Both the position numbers and the translations under genes were made by a program. A stretch of 64,000 bases of DNA from PALSA-693 sp963781155 (GTDB lineage Bacteria; Actinomycetota; Acidimicrobiia; Acidimicrobiales; Palsa-688): NCBI GenBank assembly GCA_963781155.1, contig CAWAEC010000001.1, forward strand, positions 1 through 64,000, read 5' to 3'. Below the pieces are notes generated by a model, which saw only the letters and a list, made by a program, of their open reading frames with translations, made no database searches and was not told the DNA's origin. How positions within the stretch are numbered: position 1 is the stretch's first letter; each line of letters begins with the position of its first letter. Positions 1-9,832 of the stretch are shown in pieces.

Positions 1-1
1 T

Positions 2-1840
2 ATCGCCCCGGAAATGATGCCGGCCATTGTCACCGTGAGCCTCTCCGCCGGGTCACGGGCTTTGGCGACCAAGAAGGTGCTGGTGAAACGGCTGGTGGCC
101 ATCGAGGACCTGGGCAACATCGAGATTCTCTTCACCGACAAGACCGGCACCCTCACCGAGGGGGTGATCACTTTCGGTGAGGCCCTCGACGCCGACGGCC
201 GGCCGAGCGAGCGTCCGCTGCTGTTCGGGCTGGTCTGCAACGAAGCCGCCGTCACCGCAGGAGGACCGGTCGGGGGGAACGCTTTGGACCAGGCGTTGTC
301 GGCGGCAGCCGCATCGGCGCCCGGAGAGGAGCTCGCCCGGGCGGCCGACGCCTACGTGCGACGGGCGGTCCTTCCCTTCGACCACCAACGGCAGCTGGCC
401 TCGGTGCTGGTCACCGACGCCGCCGGCACACCGCTGCTGATCACCAAGGGCGCCCCCGAAGTGATCCTGGACCGCTGTATGAACGTTCCCGACGCCTCCC
501 GAACCACCCTGCAGGCACTGTTTTCTGGGGGGGCCCGAGTGGTCGCGGTGGCGGCCCGACCGGCCCAAGGCCTCGACGCGCTCACCGCCAAGGACGAGCA
601 AGGGCTGACGCTGACCGGGTTCTTGACCTTCGCGGACCGCCCCAAAGCCGACGCCGGTTCCTCCATCGCCCAGCTCCAACGGTTGGGAGTCGACGTGAAG
701 ATCATCACCGGCGACAACGGCCTAGTGGCCGCCAAGGTGTGCTCGGACATCGGCGTCGACTGCGCCGGCGTGCTCAGCGGCGCCGAGATCGAAGCCATCG
801 ACGACGACCACCTCGAAGCCGCCATCCTGACCACCACCGTCTTCGCCCGCATCAGCCCCGACCAGAAGTCGCGGATCATCAAGGTGGCCCGCCGCACCGG
901 AAGAGACGTGGCCTTCCTCGGCGACGGCGTCAACGACGCCGTCGCCCTCCATCACGCCGATGTCGGGATCTCGGTCAACTCCGGAACCGACGTGGCCAAA
1001 GACGCCGCCGACGTGGTCCTACTCGACAAGGACCTCGGCGTTCTCGCCGAAGGAGTCATGGAAGGCCGGCGCATCTTCGCCAACACCATGAAGTACGTCC
1101 TGATGGCCACCTCCTCCAACTTCGGGAACATGTTCAGCGCGGCCGGCGCGTCGGTCTTCCTGTCCTTCCTGCCCATGCTGCCCTCCCAAATCCTCCTCAA
1201 CAACCTGCTCTACAACACCGGCCAGCTGGCCATCCCCACCGACCGAGTCGACCCCGAAACCCTGGCCCGCCCCGCCGCCTGGGACATGAAATTCATCCGG
1301 CGCTTCATGTCCGTGTTCGGCCCGGTCAGCTCCATCTTCGACTTCCTCACCTTCTGGGTGATGCTCTCCCTGCTCCACGCCGGCCACACCGAGTTCCGCA
1401 CAGGCTGGTTCGTCGAGTCCATCGCCACCCAAACCCTCGTCGTCTACGTCATCCGAACCCGGCGGATCCCGTTCTTCAAAAGTCAGCCCAGCCTGCCCAT
1501 GCTGCTGGTGCCCACCGGAGCCGCCCTCCTCGGGGCCATCCTGCCCTACACCGGCCTGGCCACCCTGCTCGGCTTCAGCCCCCTCCCCGCCACCTTCTTC
1601 CTGATCCTCTTCGCCCTGATCATCGTCTACCTCATCCTGGTCGAAGTGGCCAAGACCCGCTTCTACCGGACCCCCCACCCCCACACCCCGCGACCTCCAT
1701 CCACCCACACCCAACGGCTCGAAAGACGCATCCGCCGCCGGGCCGCCCGCTTCATCCGGCACCCGACCCAATGGTCAGAAACCGCCAGCCCACCCCAGAG
1801 GTACGGCCCCTCAGCCTCTCCGCCGGCCACGAGAGCCTAA
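2..1840 (+). CDS. mgtA: Mg2+-importing P-type ATPase, MgtA-like, C-terminal two thirds (5' cut by window)
   Basis: P3B-type ATPase that would couple ATP hydrolysis to Mg2+ uptake across the cell membrane. The frame is open to the window edge and the first codons (IAPEMMPAIV) match the segment after transmembrane helix 4 in MgtA. Counting from the Met at base 14, the phosphorylated Asp is residue 42 (DKTGTLT), KGAPE is near 145, TGDN near 233 and the hinge motif GDGVNDA near 303. About six hydrophobic helices follow, with the MgtA-like segments SSNFGNMFS, QILLNNLLYNTGQL and FGPVSSIFD, which separate it from Ca2+ or heavy-metal pumps. An unusual basic, proline-rich tail of about 55 residues follows the last helix. 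The stop overlaps the end of a convergent MFS remnant. Confidence 0.9.
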   Translation: MAPEMMPAIVTVSLSAGSRALATKKVLVKRLVAIEDLGNIEILFTDKTGTLTEGVITFGEALDADGRPSERPLLFGLVCNEAAVTAGGPVGGNALDQALSAAAASAPGEELARAADAYVRRAVLPFDHQRQLASVLVTDAAGTPLLITKGAPEVILDRCMNVPDASRTTLQALFSGGARVVAVAARPAQGLDALTAKDEQGLTLTGFLTFADRPKADAGSSIAQLQRLGVDVKIITGDNGLVAAKVCSDIGVDCAGVLSGAEIEAIDDDHLEAAILTTTVFARISPDQKSRIIKVARRTGRDVAFLGDGVNDAVALHHADVGISVNSGTDVAKDAADVVLLDKDLGVLAEGVMEGRRIFANTMKYVLMATSSNFGNMFSAAGASVFLSFLPMLPSQILLNNLLYNTGQLAIPTDRVDPETLARPAAWDMKFIRRFMSVFGPVSSIFDFLTFWVMLSLLHAGHTEFRTGWFVESIATQTLVVYVIRTRRIPFFKSQPSLPMLLVPTGAALLGAILPYTGLATLLGFSPLPATFFLILFALIIVYLILVEVAKTRFYRTPHPHTPRPPSTHTQRLERRIRRRAARFIRHPTQWSETASPPQRYGPSASPPATRA

Positions 1841-2419
1841 GGTCGTCCCCGACGACGGGATCGTGAGCTCGCGCTGGCACCCAGGCGAGCAACGACGAGG
1901 ACGCCGGCGAAGGCAACGATGCCGCCGACCGCACAGGAGATCTCCAGGCCGCTCAGGAATGCGGACCGGGTTGCGTGAGACAACAAGGCCCCGGTGGCAC
2001 CGCCGATGTTGTCGGCGACGGCCAGGGCGCCGCCGAGCGAGCCCAGCATGGTGTGGTTGGCCGCGATACCCGTCGTTGATGATCGACAGCGACTTGGGAA
2101 TAGTCAGGGCTGCGCCGGCGCCCATGACCGCGCCAAAGGCGATCAGAAGACGCGCCGAACCCGACAGGGCGGCGCCGATCGACCCGGCCGCGAAAACGGT
2201 CGGGCCGATCAGAAAGAATCGCTTGCGTCCGAACCGATCGGCCAAGCTGCCGCCGACGAGCACCAGGCCCGCAAAGACCATGGCGTAGGAGTCGACGATC
2301 CACTGCAGGACGCTGGACGTGGCGTGTAAGACGCATACCAGGCTGGGCAGGGCCACGTTGAGAATGGTGTTGTCGACGTTGATGATCAGAGCAGCAGCGC
2401 AGAGCACCACCAACGTGGC
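1837..2419 (-). pseudogene. MFS drug-efflux transporter remnant (DHA2/EmrB-QacA type), internally deleted
   Basis: The first ~135 codons encode helices 1-4 of a 14-helix MFS efflux pump, including the DNTILNVALPSL segment and the loop motif GSLADRFGRKRFF. The frame then shifts near base 2050, and the remaining ~65 codons match the last helix of the same family (GVLVVARLG). About 250 central residues are missing, so it cannot make a transporter. No ATG fits the N terminus; TTG or GTG near 2413-2419 is the only start after an in-frame stop. A dormancy-type box lies at 2472-2485. Confidence 0.75.
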
Positions 2420-2471
2420 CCAACGGTGACGACGCTGCTCACCCGCCGGCTTGGCGAAGGTCCCGCAGTAG

Positions 2472-2485
2472 TGCCTTTAGCCCCT
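2472..2485. promoter_or_regulatory. DosR-like box (GTGCCTTTAGCCCC)
   Basis: Reverse reading GGGGCTAAAGGCAC follows the window consensus GGGCC-N4-GTCCC imperfectly. It lies 36 bases before the ATG of the 142-residue gene at 2521 and about 55 bases before the leftward MFS remnant, so it could serve either. Confidence 0.4.
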
Positions 2486-2520
2486 ACCACCACGAACGCG
2501 CTATCGACGATGCTCAACTC

Positions 2521-2949
2521 ATGATGTTCCGCAAGCCAAAAGGACTGGACTGTCGCTTGAGCCTCTCGGCGGCGGCTTCTCGTACCGGCACGCCAGCAGA
2601 GTCCTCCGAAGTAGGTCCGCGCAACGGCGGCCGGCCTGTACAGCCGGGCCAAGCGACAATCACCGCCACCGATGCAACCCTGGGCCGCCTCGATGAAGCC
2701 GTGGCCGCGCTGGAACCATACATGCAAGAAGCGGTCATTCCTGCAGGGCGGGTCGTTAATCCCCTCTTGGACGTGTGGGATGCGGCTCACAGAATTGACC
2801 CCGCGGTGAGTTCACCTGTGGAGCAGCTCCTTACCGCCTTAGTAGAACGCACGTCGGTCACGCCCAAAGAACTCATTTCCACCGTAGACGAGGTGCGCAT
2901 TGCTGCTCTGCAGGCGAGCGTGCTTGTCTACGCTGTGGTCCTTGTGTAA
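2521..2949 (+). CDS. Hypothetical protein, helical
   Basis: A 142-codon ORF that I do not recognise. The N-terminal ~45 residues are Ser/Ala/Gly-rich and look disordered. From about residue 48 the sequence looks like real, soluble, mostly helical protein (TLGRLDEAVAALEPYM, then ELISTVDEVRIAALQ), ending with a short hydrophobic stretch. No clear ribosome binding site precedes the double ATG at 2521/2524, and a downstream start is possible. A DosR-like box 36 bases upstream, the same distance as before the hydrogenase and CBS-BON genes, is the best argument that it is expressed. It is followed directly by an SQR-like remnant. Confidence 0.5.
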   Translation: MMFRKPKGLDCRLSLSAAASRTGTPAESSEVGPRNGGRPVQPGQATITATDATLGRLDEAVAALEPYMQEAVIPAGRVVNPLLDVWDAAHRIDPAVSSPVEQLLTALVERTSVTPKELISTVDEVRIAALQASVLVYAVVLV

Positions 2950-3219
2950 CGGCCAGCAATGGTATCCAAGAGGTTCGGGGCACCGTGGACGGATACCCCT
3001 GCCCCAGCAAGCTGGCCGAGGCGTTGACGTTCTTCGACGGGGGTCGAGTGGTGGTCAAGGTGGTGGAGATGCCGATCAAGTGCCCGGTGGCACCGCTGGA
3101 GTTCTGCTTCCCGGCCGACTGGTTCTTTCACCAAAGCGGACTTCGCGACAAGGTGGAACTCACCCACCGTCGTCGAGTTCTACCAAACGCCCGCCGGTGG
3201 GGACACCATCTTCACCTGA
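2949..3219 (+). pseudogene. Sulfide:quinone oxidoreductase-like remnant
   Basis: About 70 codons read as the middle of an SQR-family flavoprotein: SKLAEALTFFDGGRVVVKV, then MPIKCPVAPLEF and DWFFHQSGLRDKVEL. The frame breaks near 3160 and the FAD-binding N terminus and C terminus are absent. It lies just upstream of an intact CoA-disulfide reductase/rhodanese gene, which suggests a former sulfur-oxidation or persulfide pair. Confidence 0.6.
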
Positions 3220-3270
3220 GCATGAGCCCGTCGAAACACACACAATTGCGGGCGGGAGAAGGAGATTTTG

Positions 3271-4992
3271 ATGCTCGAGAACAGCATGGCACCTGACTGC
3301 GACAACGACCCCGAAGGGGCCGCGATAACGGCATTGCGGGTGGTCATCGTGGGTGGCGTCGCGGGAGGGATGTCGACCGCCACTCGGCTGCGGCGTCTCG
3401 ACGAGTCAGCCACCATCACCGTGATCGAGCGATCAGGCCACGTGTCCTATGCCAACTGCGGACTCCCCTATTTCGTCGGCGGGGTGATCGAAGACGAGGA
3501 TGACCTGCTGCTCCAGACCCCCGAACGCCTCTCGGACCGATTCCGCCTCGACGTCCAGGTCGACACCGAGGTCGTCGAAATCGACGCCACCAACCACCGG
3601 GTCACCACTCGCTCCACCGTTGACGGTCGAACCCAATCAATCCCTTACGACAAGCTGGTGTTGAGCCCCGGCGCCATCCCGGTCCGCCCATCCATACCCG
3701 GTTTCGACCGGGTCCGTGTGCTTCGAACCGTCGAAGACGCCGAACGTCTCGCAGCCGACGTCGGCCGTCGACCCGGCACCGCCGTGGTCATCGGGGCGGG
3801 ATTCATCGGGCTCGAGACCGCCGAGAACCTAGCCCGCCAGTCCATCGCCGTGACAGTCGTGGAGGCAGTCGAACAGGTCCTGGCCCCGCTCGACCCCGAA
3901 CTTGCCATTCTGGTGGCCGCCGAGGTGGCTTTTCACGGCGTTGTCGTTGAGACCGGGGTCGCCCTCGCCGAGGTGACCGCCGGCGGGATCGTACTTGCCG
4001 ACGGCCGAGCGATCCCCGGTGAGCTCGTGGTGGGATCCGTAGGTGTTCGCCCCGACGTCGGTCTGGCAGAGATGGCCGGCCTGGCCCTGAGCGCACACGG
4101 CGGTATCGCCGTCGACGAGGCCAATCGGACCAGCGACCACGACATCTACGCCGTCGGCGACGCCGTCGAGAAGCAAGACTGGCTGGGAGGAGGCAGCTCG
4201 CTAATTGCGCTGGCCAACATCGCCAACCGTCAGGGACGACGAGTAGCCGACCACATCTGCGGCCTTCCCACCCACGCGACCCCCTCGCTCGGTACCGCCA
4301 TCGTCAAGGTGTTCGACATCACCGCCGCCACCACGGGATGGAACCAGAAGCGGCTCCTAGCCGCCGGACGAAAATACCGGGCCGTCCACTCGCATCCCCT
4401 GAGTCACGCCGGCTACTACCCAGGCGCGCAACCGATGTCACTCAAGCTCCTCTTCGATCCCGACGATGGGACCATTCTGGGAGCCCAGGCGGTCGGGACC
4501 GACGGCGTCGACAAGCGTATCGACGTCATCGCCACCGCCATCACCGGCGGCATTACCGCCGATCAGCTCGCCGACCTGGAACTCGCCTACGCGCCGCCGT
4601 TTTCCTCGGCCAAAGACCCCGTCAACATGCTCGGCTATATGGCGGAAAACATACGTACCGGCGCCTGCGACGTAGTCCCATACGATGAGGTGGCAGCGCT
4701 GACCGACGCGGGCTGGAGACTGCTCGATGTTCGGACACAGCAGGAGCACGCCCAGGGCGCCATTCCCGGCTCGATCAACGTCCCGCTCGACCAGCTGCGC
4801 GAAGGATTCCACGCAAACGACGGCCCCTACGTTGTCTACTGCGAGGCAGGCCAAAGGGGACACACCGCGACCTCGCTCCTCCACGAACTCGGCATCGAGG
4901 CCCGCAACCTCGACGGCGGGTATCGCACATGGATCGCAACTGACGCCGCCCTTCAACAGGAGCCCCTCCGTCTCGTCAAACGCGCCCTATAG
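3271..4992 (+). CDS. CoA-disulfide reductase with C-terminal rhodanese domain (CoADR-RHD)
   Basis: A 573-residue flavoprotein of the pyridine nucleotide-disulfide reductase family. The N-terminal FAD motif GGVAGG is at residues 28-33. The single redox Cys63 in SYANCGLPY is typical of CoA-disulfide/CoA-persulfide reductases and NADH oxidases. A second Rossmann motif (VIGAGFIGLETAENL) binds NAD(P)H and YAVGDAVE contacts FAD. Residues ~470-570 form a rhodanese domain with catalytic Cys524 (VVYCEAGQRG). Fused enzymes of this kind reduce CoA-persulfide or polysulfide, releasing sulfide. The ATG at 3271 follows GAAGGAG at good spacing; an in-frame TTG immediately precedes it. The adjacent SQR-like remnant fits a sulfur role. 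Confidence 0.9.
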   Translation: MLENSMAPDCDNDPEGAAITALRVVIVGGVAGGMSTATRLRRLDESATITVIERSGHVSYANCGLPYFVGGVIEDEDDLLLQTPERLSDRFRLDVQVDTEVVEIDATNHRVTTRSTVDGRTQSIPYDKLVLSPGAIPVRPSIPGFDRVRVLRTVEDAERLAADVGRRPGTAVVIGAGFIGLETAENLARQSIAVTVVEAVEQVLAPLDPELAILVAAEVAFHGVVVETGVALAEVTAGGIVLADGRAIPGELVVGSVGVRPDVGLAEMAGLALSAHGGIAVDEANRTSDHDIYAVGDAVEKQDWLGGGSSLIALANIANRQGRRVADHICGLPTHATPSLGTAIVKVFDITAATTGWNQKRLLAAGRKYRAVHSHPLSHAGYYPGAQPMSLKLLFDPDDGTILGAQAVGTDGVDKRIDVIATAITGGITADQLADLELAYAPPFSSAKDPVNMLGYMAENIRTGACDVVPYDEVAALTDAGWRLLDVRTQQEHAQGAIPGSINVPLDQLREGFHANDGPYVVYCEAGQRGHTATSLLHELGIEARNLDGGYRTWIATDAALQQEPLRLVKRAL

Positions 4993-5447
4993 CGACACGC
5001 CGGGCCTCTCCAACGAGAAAACTGCTAATCATCACCGAACAGGACTGCGACTCGGACCGCAACAGGAGAGCCGTCGACCTCGATCACACGACCAGACGAC
5101 TTGGGGTCGACACGATGGGGTTCTTCCCGGTCAGGTCAGCAAGCCGTCGTGGGGGTGACGTACAGGCCTTGGCTCCACCTCAAAAGGGCGCCGTCGTTGC
5201 CGGGAGGGGTTGCAGCTGCCACTCGACGTGAGCGCCGTCCATACCACGGGCGGCTGTGGCCGTGGGTGATAGCCACCTGGCCGGACGACGCCTCTGCGAG
5301 ACGGACGACATCTGGCTCATGGCTCGCATTTCTGGAGCACCCCCTGCCGGGCTTCACCCCGTGGAGGTGCTCGCATCCTCCGGCAACCTGATGGACGCCA
5401 GCTCCCAGGCCACTTCGACTATCAGGCGTCACTGCGCAAGTCCCCGA
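4993..5447. other. Intergenic, no supported gene
   Basis: About 455 bases between two convergent genes. Several short frames are open on both strands, but none shows a ribosome binding site, a recognisable motif or convincing codon use. Nothing identified. Confidence 0.5.
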
Positions 5448-6182
5448 TCACCCTGCAGGCGACAAGTTCTTCGTTCCGGTCGAGGCGCCCGGTCGCAAGT
5501 CGAGCGTCGCCTTCGGGGTATTGGCGCGCTCGACGTTGCGTTTGAGAACGGCCATCATGCGTGCCTGCATGGGCCACACGAGCGGCATGTACAGCCAGTA
5601 GAGGACGAAGCGTTCGAACCAGCGAGGGCGGTAGATTTGGTAGCCACTGATGATGAGGCGGGTACGCTCGCCCGGTAGCGCTTCAAGCAGGAAGCCCCAT
5701 ATGGCTTCCATATACGCCGATGGCCGCGGCTTCTGGGGATCCAACAAGCGCCCTCGCAGATCGCTCAATCCGTACAGCCCCAAGAATCGGCTCGGTTCGA
5801 GCACACCGACTTGATACGCGTCGGCGATCTTGCCCCCCGGTAGGCAGTACTTCAGCTGGTCGCCGACGGCCAGGTCCTGCCACTCCGCGTGCACTTCTCG
5901 GGCACTAGCGCGACCACCGTTATCGAGGCGGTCCCAGGAGTACCAACCCCCGCGGTCCCAACCTAACTGGACCAGCCACGGCCAGACTTGTGCGGGCGGA
6001 GCCTCGATGGTGACGGCCATCGTCGACGACCTTCGGCCCTCGGGAACTACCTCCTTGCCGGGGTACGGCCCTTGGACCTCCTCGTCGGTTGCGCCCCACC
6101 GCATAAGCCGAGGCCGCATCCACAGTCCGTACACGACGGCTGCCATGCCCGTCGCCGCGGCGATCTTGCGTCCGATTGTCAT
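5448..6182 (-). CDS. SRPBCC/START-like family protein with N-terminal membrane anchor
   Basis: A 244-residue protein with one hydrophobic segment near residues 8-23, then a helix-grip fold typical of SRPBCC (polyketide cyclase/START-like) proteins: STMAVTIEAPPAQVWPWLVQ followed by GWDRGGWYSWDRLDN and, later, a second amphipathic stretch (FERFVLYWLYMPLVWPMQ). Such proteins bind hydrophobic ligands; the ligand here is unknown. The frame stays open upstream to 6590, but codons before 6182 look non-coding, so the ATG at 6182 is chosen. No strong ribosome binding site is visible. It is divergent from the flavodoxin gene at 6469. Confidence 0.75.
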   Translation of the reverse strand: MTIGRKIAAATGMAAVVYGLWMRPRLMRWGATDEEVQGPYPGKEVVPEGRRSSTMAVTIEAPPAQVWPWLVQLGWDRGGWYSWDRLDNGGRASAREVHAEWQDLAVGDQLKYCLPGGKIADAYQVGVLEPSRFLGLYGLSDLRGRLLDPQKPRPSAYMEAIWGFLLEALPGERTRLIISGYQIYRPRWFERFVLYWLYMPLVWPMQARMMAVLKRNVERANTPKATLDLRPGASTGTKNLSPAG

Positions 6183-6468
6183 AGGGCCAGCTTGGGAGAC
6201 AGACCGACGGCCTGACCAGGGACCAGCGTCACATATGCCTTGGCGATGTACTGCTGTCGCCTCACTTGGAGCAGGTCTTGCCTGTTTGTGGGAGTAGGCC
6301 CAGGCACATCGCATCGCAGCTTCTGTGGCCGGTTCCTTCGGGAACCCGACTGTGGCCCGGAAGGAAGCCGCGCTCGCGATCGAGTTGGGCCGGTATGTCG
6401 GGTGACATTCGACTCTGGAGAAACCCGCTCGCTCGGCCCGATGATGGAAAAAAGATGGAGGTATTGAG

Positions 6469-7017
6469 ATGTCGATACTGGTGACCTTCGGTTCGAAGCG
6501 GGGCGGCACCGAAGGGTTGGCCGCCATGGTGGCCGACGACCTCCGGCAGGAGGGGTTCACCGTCGAGGTGGTACCGGCCCGGGCGGCCACCGACGTGGAC
6601 CGCTACCAGGCGGTCATCGTCGGAGGGGCGTTGTACGCCTTCCGCTGGCATCGCGACGTCAGACGGTTCGCCAAACGCCATACCCGCCAGCTCCAGCAGC
6701 GGCCGACCTGGTTCTTCTCTAGTGGCCCCCTCGACGAGTCGGCCACCCAAAAGGACATCCCGCCGGTGAAAGGAGTGCAAGCCCTGATGGACCGGGTGCA
6801 CGCCCAGGGGCACGTGACCTTCGGCGGTCGCCTGACCCCCGACGCCAAAGGCATCCCGGCCAGTGCCATGGCCAAGAAGAACTCGGGGGACTGGCGCGAC
6901 CCCGAGCAGGTACGGACCTGGACCCACCGAGTGGCCACCCAGCTCCGGGCCGGTGCCTCCGGCGGCGCCGCCGCAGAAGTGCCGGTCAGCCCCGAACAAC
7001 CGGCCGGGACACCATGA
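6469..7017 (+). CDS. Flavodoxin domain protein (HemG-like)
   Basis: A 182-residue FMN-binding flavodoxin-fold protein, probably a soluble electron carrier or a protoporphyrinogen-oxidase-like flavoprotein. The N-terminal beta strand and phosphate loop read ILVTFGSKRGGTEGLA, and the second flavin loop is IVGGALYAFRWHRDVRRF. GGAGG stands 7 bases before the ATG. Its stop overlaps the start of the downstream methyltransferase (ATGA), so the two are cotranscribed and translationally coupled. A second flavodoxin gene lies at 49366. Confidence 0.85.
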   Translation: MSILVTFGSKRGGTEGLAAMVADDLRQEGFTVEVVPARAATDVDRYQAVIVGGALYAFRWHRDVRRFAKRHTRQLQQRPTWFFSSGPLDESATQKDIPPVKGVQALMDRVHAQGHVTFGGRLTPDAKGIPASAMAKKNSGDWRDPEQVRTWTHRVATQLRAGASGGAAAEVPVSPEQPAGTP

Positions 7018-7634
7018 GCCACAACCACGACCAAGACAGCCCGGCCGCGGGCAGCGGGGTCATGCACCCGTCCGGTCTGCATCGTCTCGTTCATCCTCTG
7101 TGGTTCGCCCCGGTGCACACCGCCCTGGCCAAAGCCGTGGCGCCGCGGGCGGGGCAGAGGGTGATCGACGTGGGAGCCGGCACCGGGGCCCTGTCCCAAC
7201 GGCTGGTCAGCTCCGGTGCGACAATCATCTGCCTGGAGCCCGATCACGCCAGCCTGGAGCAGGCCCGACAACGCCTGACCGGACACAACAACGTCGAGTT
7301 CCTGGAAGCTCCGGTCGAGCACATCCCGCTCGATGACGCATCAGTCGACGCGGCCGTAGCGTCGGTCACCGCCCACCACTGGTCCGACCCACAAGCCGGT
7401 TTGGCCGAGCTGGCCCGGGTCATCCGCCCCGACGGACGGCTCGTCATGGCCGAATTCCGGCCGGCCGGGCCGATCCTGACACCTATACGCCGCCTGGCCG
7501 GCAGCAAACACGTCAGCGCTCCGGGACCAGACGCATGGCAGAGCAAGCTAGAGGCAGCCGGATTCCATGACGTCACGATCTACCCGCCCGGATGGGTCCG
7601 ACTACTCGCCCTGTTCATCATCGGCCGACGATAA
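7014..7634 (+). CDS. Class I SAM-dependent methyltransferase (Methyltransf_11 type)
   Basis: A 206-residue methyltransferase. Motif I is VIDVGAGTGALSQRL, which binds S-adenosylmethionine; the acidic residue of motif II follows in ICLEPDHASLEQAR; motif IV/post-I is DASVDAAVASVTAHHW and motif VI LARVIRPDGRLVMAE. The substrate cannot be read from sequence. It overlaps the flavodoxin gene by four bases (ATGA) and is followed by an imperfect hairpin. Confidence 0.88.
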   Translation: MSHNHDQDSPAAGSGVMHPSGLHRLVHPLWFAPVHTALAKAVAPRAGQRVIDVGAGTGALSQRLVSSGATIICLEPDHASLEQARQRLTGHNNVEFLEAPVEHIPLDDASVDAAVASVTAHHWSDPQAGLAELARVIRPDGRLVMAEFRPAGPILTPIRRLAGSKHVSAPGPDAWQSKLEAAGFHDVTIYPPGWVRLLALFIIGRR

Positions 7635-7672
7635 AGCAAGCCGGCCAGGCCGTCTGACCGGCGGGCTCGCTT
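7634..7672 (+). terminator. Imperfect hairpin after the flavodoxin-methyltransferase pair
   Basis: Thirteen-base arms AAGCAAGCCGGCC and GGCGGGCTCGCTT pair with two mismatches across a 13-base loop, directly after the stop codon. No T-run follows, so intrinsic termination is only possible. Confidence 0.35.
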
Positions 7673-8159
7673 ACATGTAGGGGCCGCGACATGGGCGTCA
7701 TGGTGTCCTCCGAAATGGCGCTGCCAAAATGTCGGCGGTTCTCCACCATCTCGGTCCACCCGGCCGGCGCCGCCTTCCAGTTGTCGCAACTTGTGCGTCC
7801 TACCACTCGCACCGCGCCCCTAAGCCAATAACACGGCACCCCATAAGGTCGGCGTGCACTAGGCCGATATCCCGGCGGCCATAACGCCCAGATCGCAGGT
7901 AAGGTTGACCGCCAGGGGACCAGCCGACTTCAAACCGGGAGTCCGAGCCGGTCTTCAACCGAAGTCATTTCTAATCAGCACTGTCAATAGCACCCGGCCA
8001 GTATCAATAGCCCCGCCCAGTTGGCGAGCCCGCAGGATACGGGACTCAGGCCGACCCGAGGATCGACGACAAACCCTTGCGATGTCCCGCAGCGAGTTCG
8101 GGCTTACCGTCTTGTGAAGCTGCCCTTGGACGCGGCCTTGAACCTCACGTCGACACTGT
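7673..8159. other. Intergenic, lower-GC stretch without a gene
   Basis: Around 490 bases with patches of noticeably lower GC (for example 7960-8010). No frame has support. It runs into the acyltransferase remnant. Confidence 0.4.
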
Positions 8160-8529
8160 CGCCGGTATGCGTAGTCCGACCGCCGGCTTCAGTCTGGCCC
8201 ATACCGAGCCGTACATGCCCAGTTTGGAATACGCCGCGACACTGGTCGATCAAGGCTGGAGTATCGTGATGGCGCCGGAAGGCCGGCTGAGTATAGATGG
8301 CCGTCTTCAACCGTTTAAATCCGGGATCGGTTTGCTGGCCGTGAACCTGGACGTCCCAGTCGTCCCACTCAAGACCGTCGGCTTATTTGGGGCGGTACCG
8401 CTGCACGCCAGATGGCCCTAACGCCACAGCGTCGTCACGGTGCGCATTGGTCAGCCGGTCAGCTTCGACAGTCACAGGGATTATGACGATGTCACACGGC
8501 AATTGCACCAGATCATCGAAGATCTCTGA
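8160..8529 (+). pseudogene. PlsC-type acyltransferase remnant with in-frame stop
   Basis: The C-terminal half of a 1-acylglycerol-phosphate acyltransferase-like protein: YAATLVDQGWSIVMAPEGR (the PEG motif), PFKSGIGLLAVNLDVPVVPL. A TAA at 8419-8421 interrupts the frame, but the same frame continues with VVTVRIGQPVSF and ends at a TGA at 8527-8529. The N-terminal HX4D motif is absent, so it is non-functional. Confidence 0.65.
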
Positions 8530-8595
8530 AGTCGTCTATTACCCGCGGCTGGCGTGGAACGGGCCGCGTTGCTGGGGTGAGCGCGGGTGACTTTA

Positions 8596-8921
8596 GATTG
8601 CTCGGTTAACGGGTTGCCAGGGAAGCGGTTGGCCCGTCGATTCGAACGATCGGCTGGACGTCGGGGCGGCACGACCAGCGGGGCGTGCGCGGAGGAATAG
8701 TGGCGCAACCACGTCTCGACGTCGTCGAACATCAGGACTCCCACAACGGTCCCGGCATCCACTACGGCCAGCGCCCGGTATCCAGAGCGGACCACCTCGT
8801 CCCGTGCGCATTGGCCGAGATCGTCGGAGGGAGAGGGGGCCGGCGCCTCTCGGTCCGTGACATCGGCGACGGTGCGGCCGGGTTCGGCGGCCTGGAGGGC
8901 GGCCCCGTCGGGCCAGGCCAC
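8596..8921 (-). pseudogene. CBS-domain remnant
   Basis: About 60 codons resemble the end of a CBS domain (RALAVVDAGTVVGVLMFDD, followed by VETWLRHY). The upstream part of the frame is fused to the ABC-2 remnant in another frame, so the original N terminus is lost. It may derive from a site-2-protease-type protein with a CBS tail; I cannot confirm that. Confidence 0.4.
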
Positions 8922-8989
8922 AGTACCGGCCGTCGAGGGTCACCACCTGCGGCCGCGACCACCAGTCAGCCGCGCTGGTGGCGGTGCGA

Positions 8990-9587
8990 GCGTCGATGAT
9001 GGCGACACCGGTCCCGGAAGGCGAGCACGAAGAAGACCTCCGCGATGGCGGCGACGACGGCGAGCTCCATGCCGATGGACAGCGTGTAGCCGAAGAGCGT
9101 GACAGCGGTAGGGAAACGGGCTCGGGCGAGTGCCGACATGTTCCGCGGAAGAGTGCTCCGGAGAGGAACAACATGGGCATGAGCAACATCTGCATGACGA
9201 CCTGGATGGACTCCATCTTCTGGATGCGACTGTGGCCACGAAGACCCCGAGGGTGTTCATGGCCACCGCCATGAACAGTTCCAGGCCGATCATCTGGACC
9301 ACCGGCATGGGGGTCGCTCGATGCCCACCAGCGGGCCCAGACCAGCATGATGGTCCCTTGGGCGGCGGCGATGGTCGCGCCACCGGCGGTTTTGCCGGAG
9401 ACGAGCGAGGTGCGGCTGACCGGGGCGACCAGCATCTTGCGCAAGGCGCTGAGCTCGCGATCCCACACGATCGACACCCGAAGAACATTGCCGTCATGAC
9501 CACGCTCATGGCCACCACTCCGGGATGGACGAACTGGCGGAAGTTGAACCCTCCGGTGGTGCCAAGCAGGCCGCCGTGGTTGGGCAC
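8990..9587 (-). pseudogene. ABC-2 type permease remnant with several frameshifts
   Basis: Pieces of a DrrB-like ABC-2 membrane subunit are spread over at least two frames: GVVAMSVVMTAMFF, then WDRELSALRKMLVAPVSRTS, then LELFMAVAMNTLGVFVAT, then VVMQMLLMPMLFLSGALF. The order is right for the family, so this is one gene broken by indels. No partner ATPase is adjacent. Confidence 0.65.
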
Positions 9588-9832
9588 CGCCGCCGGCCGC
9601 TGGGGATCCTGGCTGCGGTATGCTGGGTGAGCTGAGCGGGTGACCAGGGGGTCGTGGACCTGCTCCGGGACTCTCGCCTGCCAACGATATCCCTGGTGTC
9701 AACCGGGCAGGGGATAGCATGGCCGCCAGCGAGTCTCATTATCGACAGTGGCCTACGTCCACGTCGAGGTGGTCGGGCGACACCTGTGTGACCGATCATG
9801 AGTGAACCAGTTCTCCGAATAGGGAGGTTCTT

